Source of the DNA: Rhipidocladum racemiflorum | Lineage: Eukaryota; Streptophyta; Magnoliopsida; Poales; Poaceae | Length of the DNA: 64,000 nt | NCBI GenBank assembly: GCA_036346355.1 | Contig: CM070580.1 | Location: 67,286,854 to 67,350,853, forward strand | Direction: 5' to 3' | Part shown: positions 21,081 to 33,818 of the stretch, piece by piece | Layout of the letters: each line of letters starts with the position of its first letter | How positions within the stretch are numbered: position 1 is the stretch's first letter | Translations under genes and position numbers: made by a program | The notes under the pieces: generated by a model | The model's database searches: none | What the model saw: the letters and a program-made list of their open reading frames with translations, nothing else | What the model was told of the DNA's origin: nothing

Positions 21081-24000
21081 TGTCGGGACCCCGAATTTGC
21101 AAATCCGGACCCTCTGTGTATTCAGCACTAGTCCAGGAACGCGCTAGTGCACACAGTCTTAACATCGGTAAATATCACAATCATACCACTCGATACCAAT
21201 AAAGTACTTTATTTAAATAGTCAAACTGGTTGCTCGACCTTATGGTCAAGTTACAAATGTATGCCTCGCAAGGCGAAACTTATTCAGAGAAAAATAATAG
21301 CAGCGGAAAAACAACGAAGGTAACATCGTGGCGCCATCCAAAGATACCACAGTAACCGATCGGGCTCGCTTCCTAAGTAGACGGATCCTCTTGGAGTTCC
21401 TCCTCCAAAGCTGGCGTAGTCTCCTCTTCAACTGATGTTGTGTTGAGGCAAGGGTGAGTACTTGGTACTCGACAAGTCATGCATGTAATGCAAGCTAATA
21501 TACTATATGCATGGCTTGGTACAAAGGAATAGCTCAAGGTATATTTGCGAAATGACATTTGAAAAGTAATATAAGTAGATTCGAGAGCAAGAGAAATAAG
21601 TAAAGCATAAATAACTTTTCAAGAAGTTTAATAAACATTTTCCCCATCCTAAACCACATTTCCATCATCTTCATTATTAAACCAACCCACCTTTCAAACC
21701 AAAGTTATTTTCGAGAAAATCTAACCCTTGACTGTAATTCCCGAGCGATGTCCAATACCGCGGACACGGCTATTCGAATAGATTCTAAACTCTGCAGAGG
21801 TTATGCACTTTACCCACAAGATACAGATCAAACACCACAAAGGCGAGTTCAGTAACAAAGTCTTTGGAAACCTCTAACAATACAAGTGGTCCTCCGGTTA
21901 TTGCGCACTAACCCTTCCTTCGCTAAGGCGAAGTCTAGGCCAATCAACCGTTAGATGGGTACCTGGCCTCGGCCCCAGACGCTCCCCGCACAACATACAC
22001 AAAGGGTGTAGTTGACCTCCCGAGGTCCCACAGTGCACGTTATCGACAACTTAGTCAACTAGGTCCGTCCCATTACTGGACATGTGGTTGCACGTTAGAC
22101 CCAGTTCAAAGGCTTGCAAGGTTAAGTCCTTAGGGTGACCAGGGCAAGACTACCCGAAAACCAAATCAACGCGCTCCCAATGCCACAATCGCCCACGGAT
22201 TACTCTTGCCACATGCCCCTGGCCGAAATCGTTTATCAAACCCCGCTTGATTACCATGCACCACGTGCCATCAACATCACATGATACTTTTCCAAAACAG
22301 GTTCAATATATCATTAAGTCAATATTAACATTTGATTATCCAAAATCATGTCATGAGCACGAGTGTGTCTAAGCAAGATACTACAACGATCTAAACCCAT
22401 GTTGGCAATTTAATAATGTCCAACTAGTAATCCACAACTAGGTGTCAAAGGATCATGGCACATACTTAAGTAATCAAGGTGTCATATAGCAAATTGGTAT
22501 TTATCTAACCCTGTGTTTAAACAAAGTATTTTTCTAATTGAACTAGCATGCAATAGTTTAAATCAAAATAGATTTCGAAATAGGATCAACATGGTCAAAG
22601 CACAACTTGCCTTCAAAAAGTACTTGCTCTTGGTCTTGAGTTGGATCCTGAATCAATACTTCTCCTTCGAATCCTTCCGGCACTTCAACGTCTACTCGTA
22701 AAGCGTGCAAATAGCAAATACACAAATAAACAATAGGCAAAAAGTGCCCAAACACCCAAATAAAATCCATAAACAGAGAGAACATAATTTTATGGATTTT
22801 TAGAAACTGAACTCGTCCAATGTGGAGTTAAGACGTTAAAAGTTATGATTATTTAAAGTTTAAATAATCAATTAAATAATTTTACAGAGAAAAACTTTAG
22901 TCCAAATATTAAATAAAATTCATATTTAGGTAGATCTCAATTTTATACAAATTTAGAAATTTGAATCACTCAAATCGGAGTTGAAACGCAAAAGTTATAA
23001 GCGTTTGAAGTTTGAATCTAAATTTGAATCAATATTTCGAATTAATAAATCATTTCCTTTTTCGGAAATTAATTATTGCGTCAGCATGGACACGTGGCAG
23101 CCTCTGATTGGCCTTGGCGACGTCACCGGTCCATGGACTCGGTCCCACGCTCGGCTCGGTCCACCGTGGACTCCTGGTCCCACGACTCCCACGTGTCGAC
23201 ATGTGGGACCACTCGGGTGACGTCATCGCCGACGTCGGCGGGCTCACCACGGTCGGCAGGTGGGACCCACCGATGACGTCATGGGTGACGTCGGCGCTTA
23301 TTTGGGTCGGCCGTGACATGCGGGCCCTCGACACGCGGGCCCGGCGTGTCGGCGTCTACACGCAGCGTGGGCCGGCCCGGCCGCGTCGGTCCAACTTCCC
23401 GACACGTGGCGCAATCCCGACCGTTGATTTGAAATTCGGCCGCCGCGATTAGATCCGTGGTTAACGCGTTGAATCTACTTCGATGATCGTGGGCGTTCGA
23501 TCTAGATCGGACGGTCGGATCTAACCCTATAATGACCACTACTCCAGCACGTGGCGATTGTGAACCGTTGGATCTTGATCCAACGGTCCAGATCTAATCG
23601 GGTTTGGAACAAGTGAACTCACCTCAACCGCACGATCAAGATCGGACGGTCCACGAGCTTCGCGAGGGCGATGGCGACGCGGCGGAGCTGCAGCCACCGG
23701 AGACGGAGACGCCGACGAGCCCGACGGCGCTCCGGGGTCGTTCCGGCGAAGTGAGTGGTCTCTTCGGGTGCGCTTGGCTTCGGGGGTTCCGGTTCTGGGC
23801 TCCTTCTCGGCGGAAGACAACGGACGGCGGCGAGATGAGGCAAAAACATGGCGGAGTGGCGCTCAACTACGGCGAGCTCGCCGCGGCAAACGGCGGCGGC
23901 CAAAGTAGATGGCTTGGGGAAACGGATGCGCAAAGATGAGAGCAACCTCGGGGCGTGACCAGGGCTTTAAATAGCCTCGGCGTTCGTGCCCGAGACGGAA

Positions 24001-24594
24001 ACCTAATTCTACACGGCGGCGGGCGCGGCGGCGAAGTCCGGCTCGGACTCGGCGGAGACGACGACGCACAGCCGTCCACGTGGCACGATCAACGGCCACG
24101 ATCGCACGGGCGCGATCGGATCCGGGCCGGATACGGCTCGAACCGGTACGGGCGGATCTCAGCCGTTGGATCTTGATCCAACGGTTGGGATTGATTAGGG
24201 TTTTGAGCTGGTTTGATCGAGTCAACTGGCTCGGCCTGACTCGAGTCCGACTCGGTTCTGACTCGGTCGGATGAACAGTACTCGACCCGAGTTGAATTTC
24301 CAGCGATTTAATATTTAAAATAATTTCCAGTAATTCATTTAATTCATTAAAAATAGCAAAAGACTCAGAAAAATTCCAGAAAAATTCTGGAAAATACTTT
24401 GGATCATTTTGGACTCAAATAAAATATTTCCAACAAAATTTTATTTGCAAAATTAAATTCTTTAATTATTTCAAAATGGAATAAATTCAAATAAATTCCA
24501 AATAAATCCAAATAAATTCCAGAAAATTCCAAAAATTCACCAAAGTGCCAAATCACACATGAATTTAAGAAAAGCAAAATTTTGGGGTGTTACA
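21081..24594 (-). repeat. LTR 1 of the array (3' LTR of internal copy 1)
   Basis: 3514 bp, TGTCGGGACC...GGGGTGTTACA on the plus strand. Directly followed by the polypurine tract of copy 1. Confidence 0.93.
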
Positions 24595-24609
24595 AACCTC
24601 CCCCCCTTA
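24595..24609 (-). promoter_or_regulatory. polypurine tract, array copy 1
   Basis: AACCTCCCCCCCTTA on the plus strand, a purine run on the element strand, abutting the LTR. Confidence 0.9.
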
Positions 24610-24619
24610 ATAGAATCTC

Positions 24620-25306
24620 GTCCCCGAGATTCAGGGCTCACTACAGAATAGGTTTGGAAACTCTTTCTTCAAATCCTCTTCGCGCTCCCAAGTCGCTTCG
24701 CTCTCTGCATTGGTTGCTCCACTGAACTCTACAAAAACGGGTTGACTTGTTTCTAGTTTCTCGATCCATTGTGTCTAGAATCCTCACGGGGTGCTCCTTA
24801 TAAGTCAAATCCTCTTGCAACTCAATTAACTCTAGCGGTGTCTGCTCTCAGAACTCGGAGACACTTCTTCAATCGGGACACATGGAATACATCATGCACT
24901 CTGCCAACGATCGTGGGCAACTCCGGTGATAAGCAACTTCGCCTCTGCGACTCAAAATCTTAAATGGTCCAACATAACGGGTGCGAGTTTCCCTTTGGCA
25001 TGGAACCTCTTAACTCCCCGAGAGGCGTAACTCGAGGTAAACAAAGTCTTACGGTTCAAAACTCAAGTCTCGGCGACGATTGTCAAGATAACTCTTCTCG
25101 AGATTGGGCTATCTTCAACCTTTCCCTAATCATGGCGACCGTTTCTTGACCTCTTGAAGAATATCAGGCCCAAAGACACGGCGCTCGCGGTCTCATTCCA
25201 ATTCAATGGCGTCCGACATGGTCGTCCATACGATGCCTCAAAAGGTGACATCGTAAACTAGCCTCGATAACTATTGTTGTAATCGAACTCGGCATACGGC
25301 AAACTC
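24620..25306 (-). pseudogene. pol: integrase C-terminus and chromodomain, array copy 1
   Basis: The region aligns with 33800-34525 of copy 2, where the chromodomain can be read (TYKEHPVRILD, FCRVQWSN, EEDLKKEFPNLF). In copy 1 the frame is broken repeatedly by small indels and only fragments remain. A chromodomain at the integrase C-terminus guides chromovirus insertion toward particular chromatin marks. Confidence 0.75.
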
Positions 25307-27505
25307 TTATCCCAAGAGGTAGCATAAGCCAATGCACACGCTCTTAGCATATCCTCCGAGAATCGATTGACTCTTTCTGGCCTGTCCATCCGTCTGTGGA
25401 TGATAGGTCATCTTGAAGTTCAAACGGGTTCCCATGGCTTCATGCAACCTATTCCAGAACCTTGAGGTAAACTGGGTACCTCTGTCCGATACAATCCTTT
25501 TTGGTATTCCATGCAAACAGATGATCCTGATCATATACAATTCTGCTAATTTATCTCCCGAGTAAGTGGTCTTTACGGGAATAAAATGGGCTACTTTGGT
25601 CAAGCGATCCACTATAACCCATATGGAGTCGTAACCTCCTTGAGTCTTCGGCAAACCGGTAATGAAATCCATTCCGATTTCCTCCCACTTCCACTCAGGT
25701 ATTTTCAGCGGTTGTAGCAATCCTGCCGGTCTCTGATGCATTGCCTTGACTCTCTGGCATACGTCGCACAATGCAACATGCTCGGCAACTTCACGTTTCA
25801 TACTCGGCCACCAGAATCTCTCCTTCAGATCCTGATACATCTTGGCGCTTCCAGGATGTATTGAGTACTTGGAGTCATGAGCTTCTTCCAGAATCAGTTG
25901 CTTTAACTCCTTTTTGTTAGGCACACAAATACGATCCTTCATCCACAACGTGCCTTGTTCATCCAACTTGAAGTCCTCTGCCTTGCCTTCCTCCTTGATG
26001 GACTTAATCCTGCGGATCTTGTCATCATCCTTCTGTCCTTCTCGGATCTGATCCTCTAGGGTAGGCTTTACTTCTAATGCGGCCAAGAATCCGCTAGGTA
26101 CTACCTCAATCTTCATTTTCTGGAAATCCTCACATAACTCATCCTGACTTGTGGCTAGCAACGTACTCACGGTATGGCTTTTCCGACTCAGGGCATCGGC
26201 TACTACGTTGGCCTTCCCGGGATGGTAATGGATTCCAACATTATAGTCTTTGATCAACTCTAACCATCTCCTCTGCCTCATATTCAGATCCGACTGGGTG
26301 AATATGTATTTAAGGCTCTTATGATCCGTATACACTTCACATCTGTTCTCGATCGATAGTGACGCCATATCTTCAAGGCATGCACTACGGCAGCCTAACT
26401 CTAGGTCATGTGTCGGATAATTTTCCTCATGCGGCCTCAATCGCCTTGATGCATAAGTTTACGACCTTTCCATTCTGCATCAAAGACACATCCAAGTCCT
26501 TGGCGCGATGCGTCACAATAAATATCGAAGCTTTGAGCAACATCCGGTAGCACTAATATCGTGTCTTGATGTCAATCGCTTCTTGACTCGAAATCCTTCC
26601 TCGCATTCTCAAGGCCCATGCAAACTTCTTTTCCTTCTTCAGCAATTGCGTAAGAGGTTTCGCAATTGTCGAGAAGCCTTCAATGAAACGGCGGTAGTAT
26701 CCTGCCATTCCAAGGAAACTCCGAATCTGGGTCACAGTCCTCGGCTGCTCCCAATGTAACACAACTTCTACTTTGCTTGGATCTACGGCGACTCCTTCTG
26801 CGGTCATTACATGTCCAAGAAACTCCACCTTGTCCTTCCAAAAATCACACTTGCTTTGAACTTGGCGAAAAGTTCTTGTTCCTCGCCTTTTCCAAAACTC
26901 GCCTTAAATGTTCGGCATGTTCACTCTCTGTCTTGGAGTAGATTAGGATATCGTCTATGAACACGACGACAAACTTGTCCAAATATTCTATGAACACCTT
27001 ATTCATCATATTCATGAAATAAGTCGGGCGCATTCGTTAGCCCAAAGGACATAACAGTAAACTCGTAATGTCCATATCTTGGCGAGAATGCGATCTTGAA
27101 TATCTTACGATCGGATCTTCAATCGATGGTATCCCGATCTTAGATCAATCTTGGAGAAAACTCGGCTCCTCTCAACTGATCAAACAAATCATCAATCTGG
27201 GTAGCGGATACTTATTCTTCACGGTGACTTCATTGAGTGCACGGTAGTCAATGCACATCTGAAACTTCCGTCCTTCTTCTTGACAAACAAAACTGGTGCA
27301 CCCTACACGCATTTAACTCGGCCTCGATAAATCCTTTCTCCATCAACTCTTCTAGCTGTTTCTTCATCTCAACCAACTCCTCGGTGGACATCCGATAGGG
27401 TCTCTTTGCTATCGGTCTTTGTACTGCAGTACAAGCTCTATCACAAACTCTATGTCCCCGTCTCGCGGCATACTGTAGATCTTCGGAAAAACATCGGGTA
27501 CTCAT
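25307..27505 (-). pseudogene. pol: RT, RNase H and integrase, array copy 1 (frameshifted)
   Basis: The longest open part (25307-26440, 377 codons) covers the end of RNase H ([20 protein letters not shown]) and the complete integrase zinc finger (EEAHDSKYSIHPG, CDVCQRVKA). It also holds most of the integrase core (GMDFITGLPKTQGGYDSIWV, IVSDRGTQFTSRFWN). The RT is split over frames at 26553-26828, 26845-27033 ([14 protein letters not shown], the catalytic Asp-Asp box) and 27248-27505. Relative to copy 2 there are many one- to three-base indels, often where copy 2 has CTG, CAG or CCGG. The enzyme set would reverse-transcribe and insert the element, but this copy as written cannot encode it. Confidence 0.9.
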
Positions 27506-27546
27506 TCACTCTTGAGACATCATCTATGCTGATTGCCTTGGTACTG

Positions 27547-27891
27547 TTAACCATCAATGTCAATCTCTAAGCATGCGGTGGCTTGAAATTCCACTTTCTT
27601 CCCACACGGGCTCTCAATCGAGATAGTCCTTCGTCCACAATCCAATACGGCCTTGTGCTTGGATAACCAATCCATTCCCAAAATAACATCTAGGTGCAGG
27701 TCTCCAAAATTATAAGGTTTGCTAGGAACTCTATTCCATCTATTAGTATTCTCACCGGAACATCCTACTTTCGCTCGGAGTTCGGAACTGTGGGTTTGAA
27801 CTAAAAGCATGCACTTAAGTCTTGCAATCCTCAAATCATTTCTAGTAGCAAAGCCTTGCGAAACAAACGAATGCGAAGCTCCGTGAGTCAA
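27547..27891 (-). pseudogene. pol: retroviral-type aspartic protease, array copy 1
   Basis: Contains GASHSFVSQGFA and DVILGMDWLSKHKAVLDC, the two ends of the plant gypsy protease fold. The catalytic D-S-G of copy 2 (FDSGASHSF) reads T-H-G here because of an inserted base pattern (ACTCACGGAGC versus ACTCTGGAGC). It would process Gag-Pol. Confidence 0.85.
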
Positions 27892-28063
27892 ACAAAATCA
27901 AGCAGTGTATCGAGTTAACAAGTAACTTACCCGATGACGTCAGTAGCATGCAGTGCATCTGCGGTGACATGGTTGACTCGGCCTCTCACCACGGCCTGGG
28001 TGTGGCTCTGGTCTTTGGCGTCCTAGCTGGGTGGTTCCTAGATTGAAGCGAATCGGGTCACTC

Positions 28064-29059
28064 TGCTGTCTTCTTTGGACAAGCTGTTGGCAAAGTGTCT
28101 GGCTCGTTGCGCTTGTAGCGGCGTCTCACTTCCTTCTTTGCCGATCGCTCGAGTAGTGTTTCTAGCGGGAAGTGGGGTCCGTAGTTACGGTTGATGTGTC
28201 TTGGTGCCGGGATGGTGTCCTTGTTGCATTACGTGGTTGGAATCAAGAATTGATTTGGTGCAACTCTCAGGCGCTGTTGCGTTCCCTGGCGTGATCCTTG
28301 TTGCTGCATCCTGCGCTTCCTGTTCTCATCCAGTTCCTTGCGCTTGTCCTCAAGAATAAGCGCCTTATTCACCAACTCTTGGAAATCTGGAAAGGTGTGG
28401 GTGATCAACCCTACTTGCAATCCTGAGTTAAGTCCCTTCATAAAACGATCGTCTGGTTTTATCTGTCGCTACATCCTCAGTGCGTAGCGTGCTAGCTGTG
28501 TGAACTTGTTCGTAGTCGACCACCGGTGATTACCTTGCTTGATGCTCTGAACTCCTCCTTCTTAAGGTCCATGATTCCTTCAGGCACGTGGTCTTGTCGA
28601 ATGCTTTGTGAACTCTTCACAAGTGATATCTTGAGGGTTCTCTTGCGTGGCACAGAAGTTCTCCCACCATTCGGCGGCTGTTCCTTCCAGCTGATGAGAA
28701 GCGTAGAGTACCTTCTCATTTCCTATGCATTGGGCGATATGTAGCTTCCTCTCGATTGACCTTAACCAATCATCGGCCTCCAATGGATTGGCATTCCCAG
28801 AGAAAGTGGGTGGGTGAGTTCTCATGAACTCTGATAGTCTTGTATTCTGGCGTTGTCCATGATTAACTTGATTAGCAGTGGCCTGAGCAGTGACGTGCTG
28901 CATTTGTTGCATCATAGCATGCATCAACTGAGTCTGGGCAGCAAGAAAAGCTCCGAAATTCTGCATATCAACTGGCGGTGCTGGTGCTCCATCATTGGGG
29001 TTTTCTGCTGGGCGAGAACCACTCCCATTGCTTCCGAAGTTTCCACGGGTGTTCACCAT
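28064..29059 (-). pseudogene. gag: gag, array copy 1
   Basis: The likely start is the ATG at 29059 (MVNTRGNFGSNGSG), the usual chromovirus gag start, rather than the upstream ATG at 29110. The capsid region has PPTFSGNANPLEADDWLRSI, KVLYASHQLEGTAAEWWENF and, after a frameshift, FPDFQELVNKALILEDKRKE. A degraded CCHC zinc knuckle can be recognised at about 28070-28125 only by reading across frames. Gag would form the particle and bind the RNA. Copy 2 is at 37265-38253. Confidence 0.85.
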
Positions 29060-29339
29060 CTGTCGATTTGCTCTAGGTCTTAGAGATGAGGGGGAATCAA
29101 GAATAGACAAGTAATATGGAACTTATGCGGGGCGAAAGGTGTAACTTTAAGGTCCCACTTTATTATTAATAACTTGGTATGGCTGCTTACAATGCCTAAG
29201 GGCCTTGCAACACATACTGCACACTCAGCAAACAATGAAAATCCAAATCGAACTAACTCCGGAGTCTAATGCCTAAAGGGTGACTCTTTATTCTATGACG
29301 TGACTCGGCGAAGGAGTCTCACTATAGAACCTATGCTCA

Positions 29340-30053
29340 CTCATCGAGAAAACCTCCACGGCCTGATGCACGGTCTTTGTGGCATAGGCGTAAACGATCG
29401 CCATGTCCGATTTGTGTCCTCTCGTGGTAGTCGAAGAAGCAGTGTCCTCATCGAGATCGACTCCTCCGGATCTGGCTCGTGTAGCTCGATCTTGGCTCTG
29501 GAGTCCGGTCCGTACAAGGTCATCTCCAACTCGTCAATCCTTCGTAGAAGGTGTGCCACATACTCTTGAGCTTCCCGCCATCTGTTCTTCTCTGTCGTGA
29601 TTTCCTTGCGGGCCTTCGTAGCTCCTTGCTTGTATTATCTAGTACATCCTCCTGGCGACAACAAATCGTGCCAAGCGTGTATGGCAGTGGCATCCTCATC
29701 CTGAATCGCCTTCGGGTCAAGAAGGTTATCGCTGCGCGGATGATAACGGAACACCGTGCTCTCCAACTCTCTGGCGTAGATACGGGTAATGTGCCGCATT
29801 GCTCGTCGTGATACTTCTTGGATACCCATCTGCATTGTAGATCTCTGGCGGTCAGATGTATCGGGCGATTGCCTGGGCCCTTTTTCCTAGCAGGTACCTC
29901 AATCTTCACGTCACAAGCCTTGATCAATCCCGCTTGTCTGATCACTTCCACTTGGTATTGGGGCTTCTCAAAATCTCCGAGAGTCTGTAGCATATGCCAA
30001 AGTTCCGCGGCGTGACCAACTCCTAGATCAACGTAGTTGAATTCTTCCTCCAT
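29340..30053 (-). pseudogene. ORF0: extra reading frame between primer-binding site and gag, copy 1
   Basis: The start codon at 30053 begins MEEEFNYVDLGVGHAAELWH. The N-terminal 70 or so residues are identical in array copy 2, then frames shift in both copies. Later blocks include YARELESTVFRYHP and a Lys/Glu-rich stretch likely to be coiled coil (EEI-type heptads around KARKEITTEKNRWREAQEYV in copy 2). I recognise no catalytic motif or domain. It is in the same orientation as gag-pol. Related rice gypsy elements (RIRE3/RIRE8) have been reported, as I recall, to have an ORF0 before gag. Its function is not known to me. Confidence 0.7.
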
Positions 30054-30254
30054 CTGTCACAAGAGTGCTTTACGTAAGAACTCGGAATTTTTAAATTGTG
30101 ACAAGGTAAGGGAAAATTTCAGCAAGAGACAAGAAAAGAGAGAAGGGGATAAGTCGAGATGTCATTTCTTGTCTTCACAAATTTTTAGCTTTTAGAAAAT
30201 AGGTTTTATCCTCACTACGACCATTCTAGCTAGGGTTGAGCCTACAGTCAAGTA

Positions 30255-30268
30255 TGGCTCTGATACCA
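30255..30268 (-). promoter_or_regulatory. primer-binding site (initiator Met tRNA), array copy 1
   Basis: The plus strand reads TGGCTCTGATACCA, so the element strand has TGGTATCAGAGCCA, four bases from the LTR at 30273. Confidence 0.93.
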
Positions 30269-30272
30269 CCTC

Positions 30273-33200
30273 TGTCGGGACCCCGAATTTGCAAATCCGG
30301 ACCCTCTGTGTATTCAGCACTAGTCCAGGAACGCGCTAGTGCACACAGTCTTAACATCGGTAAATATCACAATCATACCACTCGATACCAATAAAGTACT
30401 TTATTTAAATAGTCAAACTGGTTGCTCGACCTTATGGTCAAGTTACAAATGTATGCCTCGCAAGGCGAAACTTATTCAGAGAAAAATAATAGCAGCGGAA
30501 AAACAACGAAGGTAACATCGTGGCGCCATCCAGTATACCACAGGCAACTGACTGGGCTCGCTTCCCTAAGTAGACGGATCCTCTTGGAGTTCCTCCTCCA
30601 AAGCTGGCGTAGTCTCCTCTTCAAGCGATGTTGTGTTGAGGCAAGGGTGAGTACTTGGTACTCAAGAAGTCATGCAATGTAATGCAAGCTAATATACTAT
30701 ATGCATGGCTTGGTACAAAGGAATAGCTCAAGGTATATTTGCAAGAAACAAAGATTTGAAAAGTAATATAAGTAGATTCGAGCGGTAGAAATAAGTAAAG
30801 CATAAATAACTTTTCAAGAAGTTTAATAAACATTTTCCCCATCCTAAACCACATTTCCATCATCTTCATTATTAAACCAACCCACCTTTCAAACCAAAGT
30901 TATTTTCGAGAAAATCTAACCCTTGACTGTAATTCAGAGCGATGTCCAATACCGCGGACACGGCTATTCGAATAGATTCTAAACTCTGCAGAGGTTATGC
31001 ACTTTACCCACAAGATGGTCAAACACCACAAAGGCGAAGTTCCCCGTAATAAAGTCTTTGAAACCTCTAACAATACAAGTGGTCCTCCCAGGTTATTGCG
31101 CACTAACCCTTCCCTTCGCTAAGGCGAAGTCTAGGCCAATCAACCGTTAGATGGGTACTGGCCTCGGCAGACGCTCCCCGTACAACATACACAAAGGGTG
31201 TAGTTGACCTCACGAGGTCCCACAGTGCGTTATCGGCAACTTAGTCAACTAGGTCCGTCCCATTACGGACATGTGGTTGCACGTTAGACCAGTTCAAAGG
31301 CTTGCAAGGTTAAGTCCTTAGGGTGACCAGGGCAAGACTACGAAAAAACCAAATCAACGCTCCCAATGCCACAATGGCCCACCGGATTACTCTTGCCACA
31401 TGCCCTGGCCGAAATCTGTTTATCAAACCCCAGTTGATTACCATGCACCACGTGCCATCAACATCACATGATACTTTTCCAAAACAGGTTCAATATATCA
31501 TTAAGTCAATATTAACATTTGATTATCCAAAATCATGTCATGAGCACGTAGCAGGTCTAAGCAGTATACTACAACGATCTAAACCCATGTTGGCAATTTA
31601 ATAATGTCCAACTAGTAATCCACAACTAGGGTGTCAAAGGATCATGGCACATACTTAAGTAATCAAGGTGTCATATAGCAAATTGGTATTTATCTAACCC
31701 CCAGGTTTAAACAAAGTATTTTTCTAATTGAACTAGCATGCAATAGTTTAAATCAAAATAGATTTCGAAATAGGATCAACATGGTCAAAGCACAACTTGC
31801 CTTCAAAAAGTACTTGCTCTTGGTCTTGAGTTGGATCCTGAGTCAATACTTCTCCTTGAATCCTTCCCAAGACTTCAACGTCTACTCGTAAAAGCGTGCA
31901 AATAGCAAATACACAAATAAACAATAGGCAAAAAGTGCCCAAACACCCAAATAAAATCCATAAACAGAGAGAACATAATTTTATGGATTTTTAGAAACTG
32001 GAATCACAAATTTGGAGTTAAGACGTTAAAAGTTATTATTATTTAATTTTTAAATAATCAATTATATAATTTTACAGATAATAACTTTAGTCCAAATATT
32101 AAATAAAATTCATATTTATGTTGATCTCAATTTTATACAAATTTAGAAATTTGAATAACTCATATCGGTGTTGAAACGCATAAAAGTTATAAGCGTTTGA
32201 AGTTTGAATCTAAATTTGAATCAATATTTCGAATTAATAAATCATTTCCTTTTGGAAATTAATTATTGCGTCGGCATGGACACGTGGCAGCCTCGATTGG
32301 CCTCGCTGGCGTCGGCCGGTCCATGGACTCGGTCCACGCCGGCTCGGGTCAGTGGACTCGGTCCCACGACTTCTACGTGTCGCCGACATGTGGGACCACT
32401 CGGGTAGCGTCATCGCCGGCGTCGGCGAGGCTCGGCCGCAGTCGGCGGCAGGTGGGACCATCGATGACGTCATGGGTGACGTCGGCGCTGGTCGGTCGGC
32501 CCGCCGACATGAGCCCTCGACACGCGGGCCCGCGTGTCGGCGTCTGCCTGCTGGCAGCGTGGGCGGCGGCCCGACCGCGTCGGTCCAACTTCCCGACACG
32601 TGGCGCAATCCCGACCGTTGATTTGAAATTCGGCGGCCGCGATTAGATCCAGGGTTAACGCGTTGAATCTACGCCGATGATCGTGGGCGTTCGATCTAGA
32701 TCGGACGGTCCAGATCTAACCCTATAATGACCACTACTACGACGCGTGGCGATTGTGAACCGCTGGATCTTGATCCAACGGTCCGAATCTAATCGGGTTT
32801 GGAACACGTGAACTCACCTCAACCGCACGATCAAGATCGGACGGTCCACGAGCTTCGCGAGGGCGATGGCGACGCAGCGGCGAGCTGCAGCCACCGGAGA
32901 CGGAGACGACAGCGAGCCCGACGGCGCCCGGTCGTTCCGCTGGAAGTGAGTGGTCTCTTAGTGCGCCTGGCCGGGGTTCGGTTGAGGCTCCTTCGGCGGA
33001 AGACAACGGACGGCGGCGAGGCGAGGCAAAACCGCATGGCGGAGTGGCGCTCAACTACGGCGAGCTCGCCGGCAAAGCGGCGGCGGCTCGGCGAGATGGC
33101 TTGGGGAAAGCGGATGCGCAAAGATGAGAGCAACCTCGGGCGTGACCAGGGCTTTAAATAGCCTCGGCGTTCGTGCGAGGCGGAAACCTAATTCTACACG

Positions 33201-33775
33201 CGGCGGCGCGCTGGAAAGTCCGGCTTCGGACTCGGCGGAGACGACGACGACATACCGTCCATTGGCACGATCAACGGCCACGATCGCGACGGGCGCGATC
33301 GGATCCGGCCGGATACGGCTCGAACCAGACGGCGGATCTCGGCCGTTGGATCTTGATCCAACGGTTGGGATTGATTAGGGTTTTGAATTTGGTTTGATCG
33401 AGTCAATCGGCTCGGTCGGACTCGAGTCCGACTCGGGTTCCGACTTCGATCGGATGAAACGATACTCGACCGAGTTGAATTTCCAGCGATTTAATATTTA
33501 AAATAATTTCGATAATTCATTTAATTCATTAAAAATAGCAAAAGACTCAGAAAAATTCGGAAAAATTACGGAAAATACTTTGGATCATTTTGGACTCAAA
33601 TAAAATATTTCCAACAAAATTTTATTTGCAAAATTAAATTCTTTAATTATTTCAAAATGGAATAAATTCAAATAAATTCCAAATAAATCCAAATAAATTC
33701 CAGAAAATTCCAAAAATTCACCAAAGTGCCAAATCACACATGAATTTAAGAGAAGCACAAGTTTGGGGTGTTACA
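30273..33775 (-). repeat. LTR 2 of the array (shared middle LTR)
   Basis: 3503 bp, TGTCGGGACC...GGGGTGTTACA. It is the 5' LTR of copy 1 and at the same time the 3' LTR of copy 2. There is no TSD at either edge. Core promoter-like TTTAAATAG on the plus strand at 33153-33161. Confidence 0.93.
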
Positions 33776-33789
33776 AACCTCCCCCCCTT
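33776..33789 (-). promoter_or_regulatory. polypurine tract, array copy 2
   Basis: AACCTCCCCCCCTT on the plus strand directly after LTR 2. Confidence 0.9.
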
Positions 33790-33818
33790 ACTAGAATCTA
33801 GTCCCAGAGATTCGTGGC

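Noticed and set aside
28853..30015. Plus-strand frames across the gag and ORF0 regions of the array
   Set aside because: Shadows of the minus-strand gag and ORF0; no motifs.
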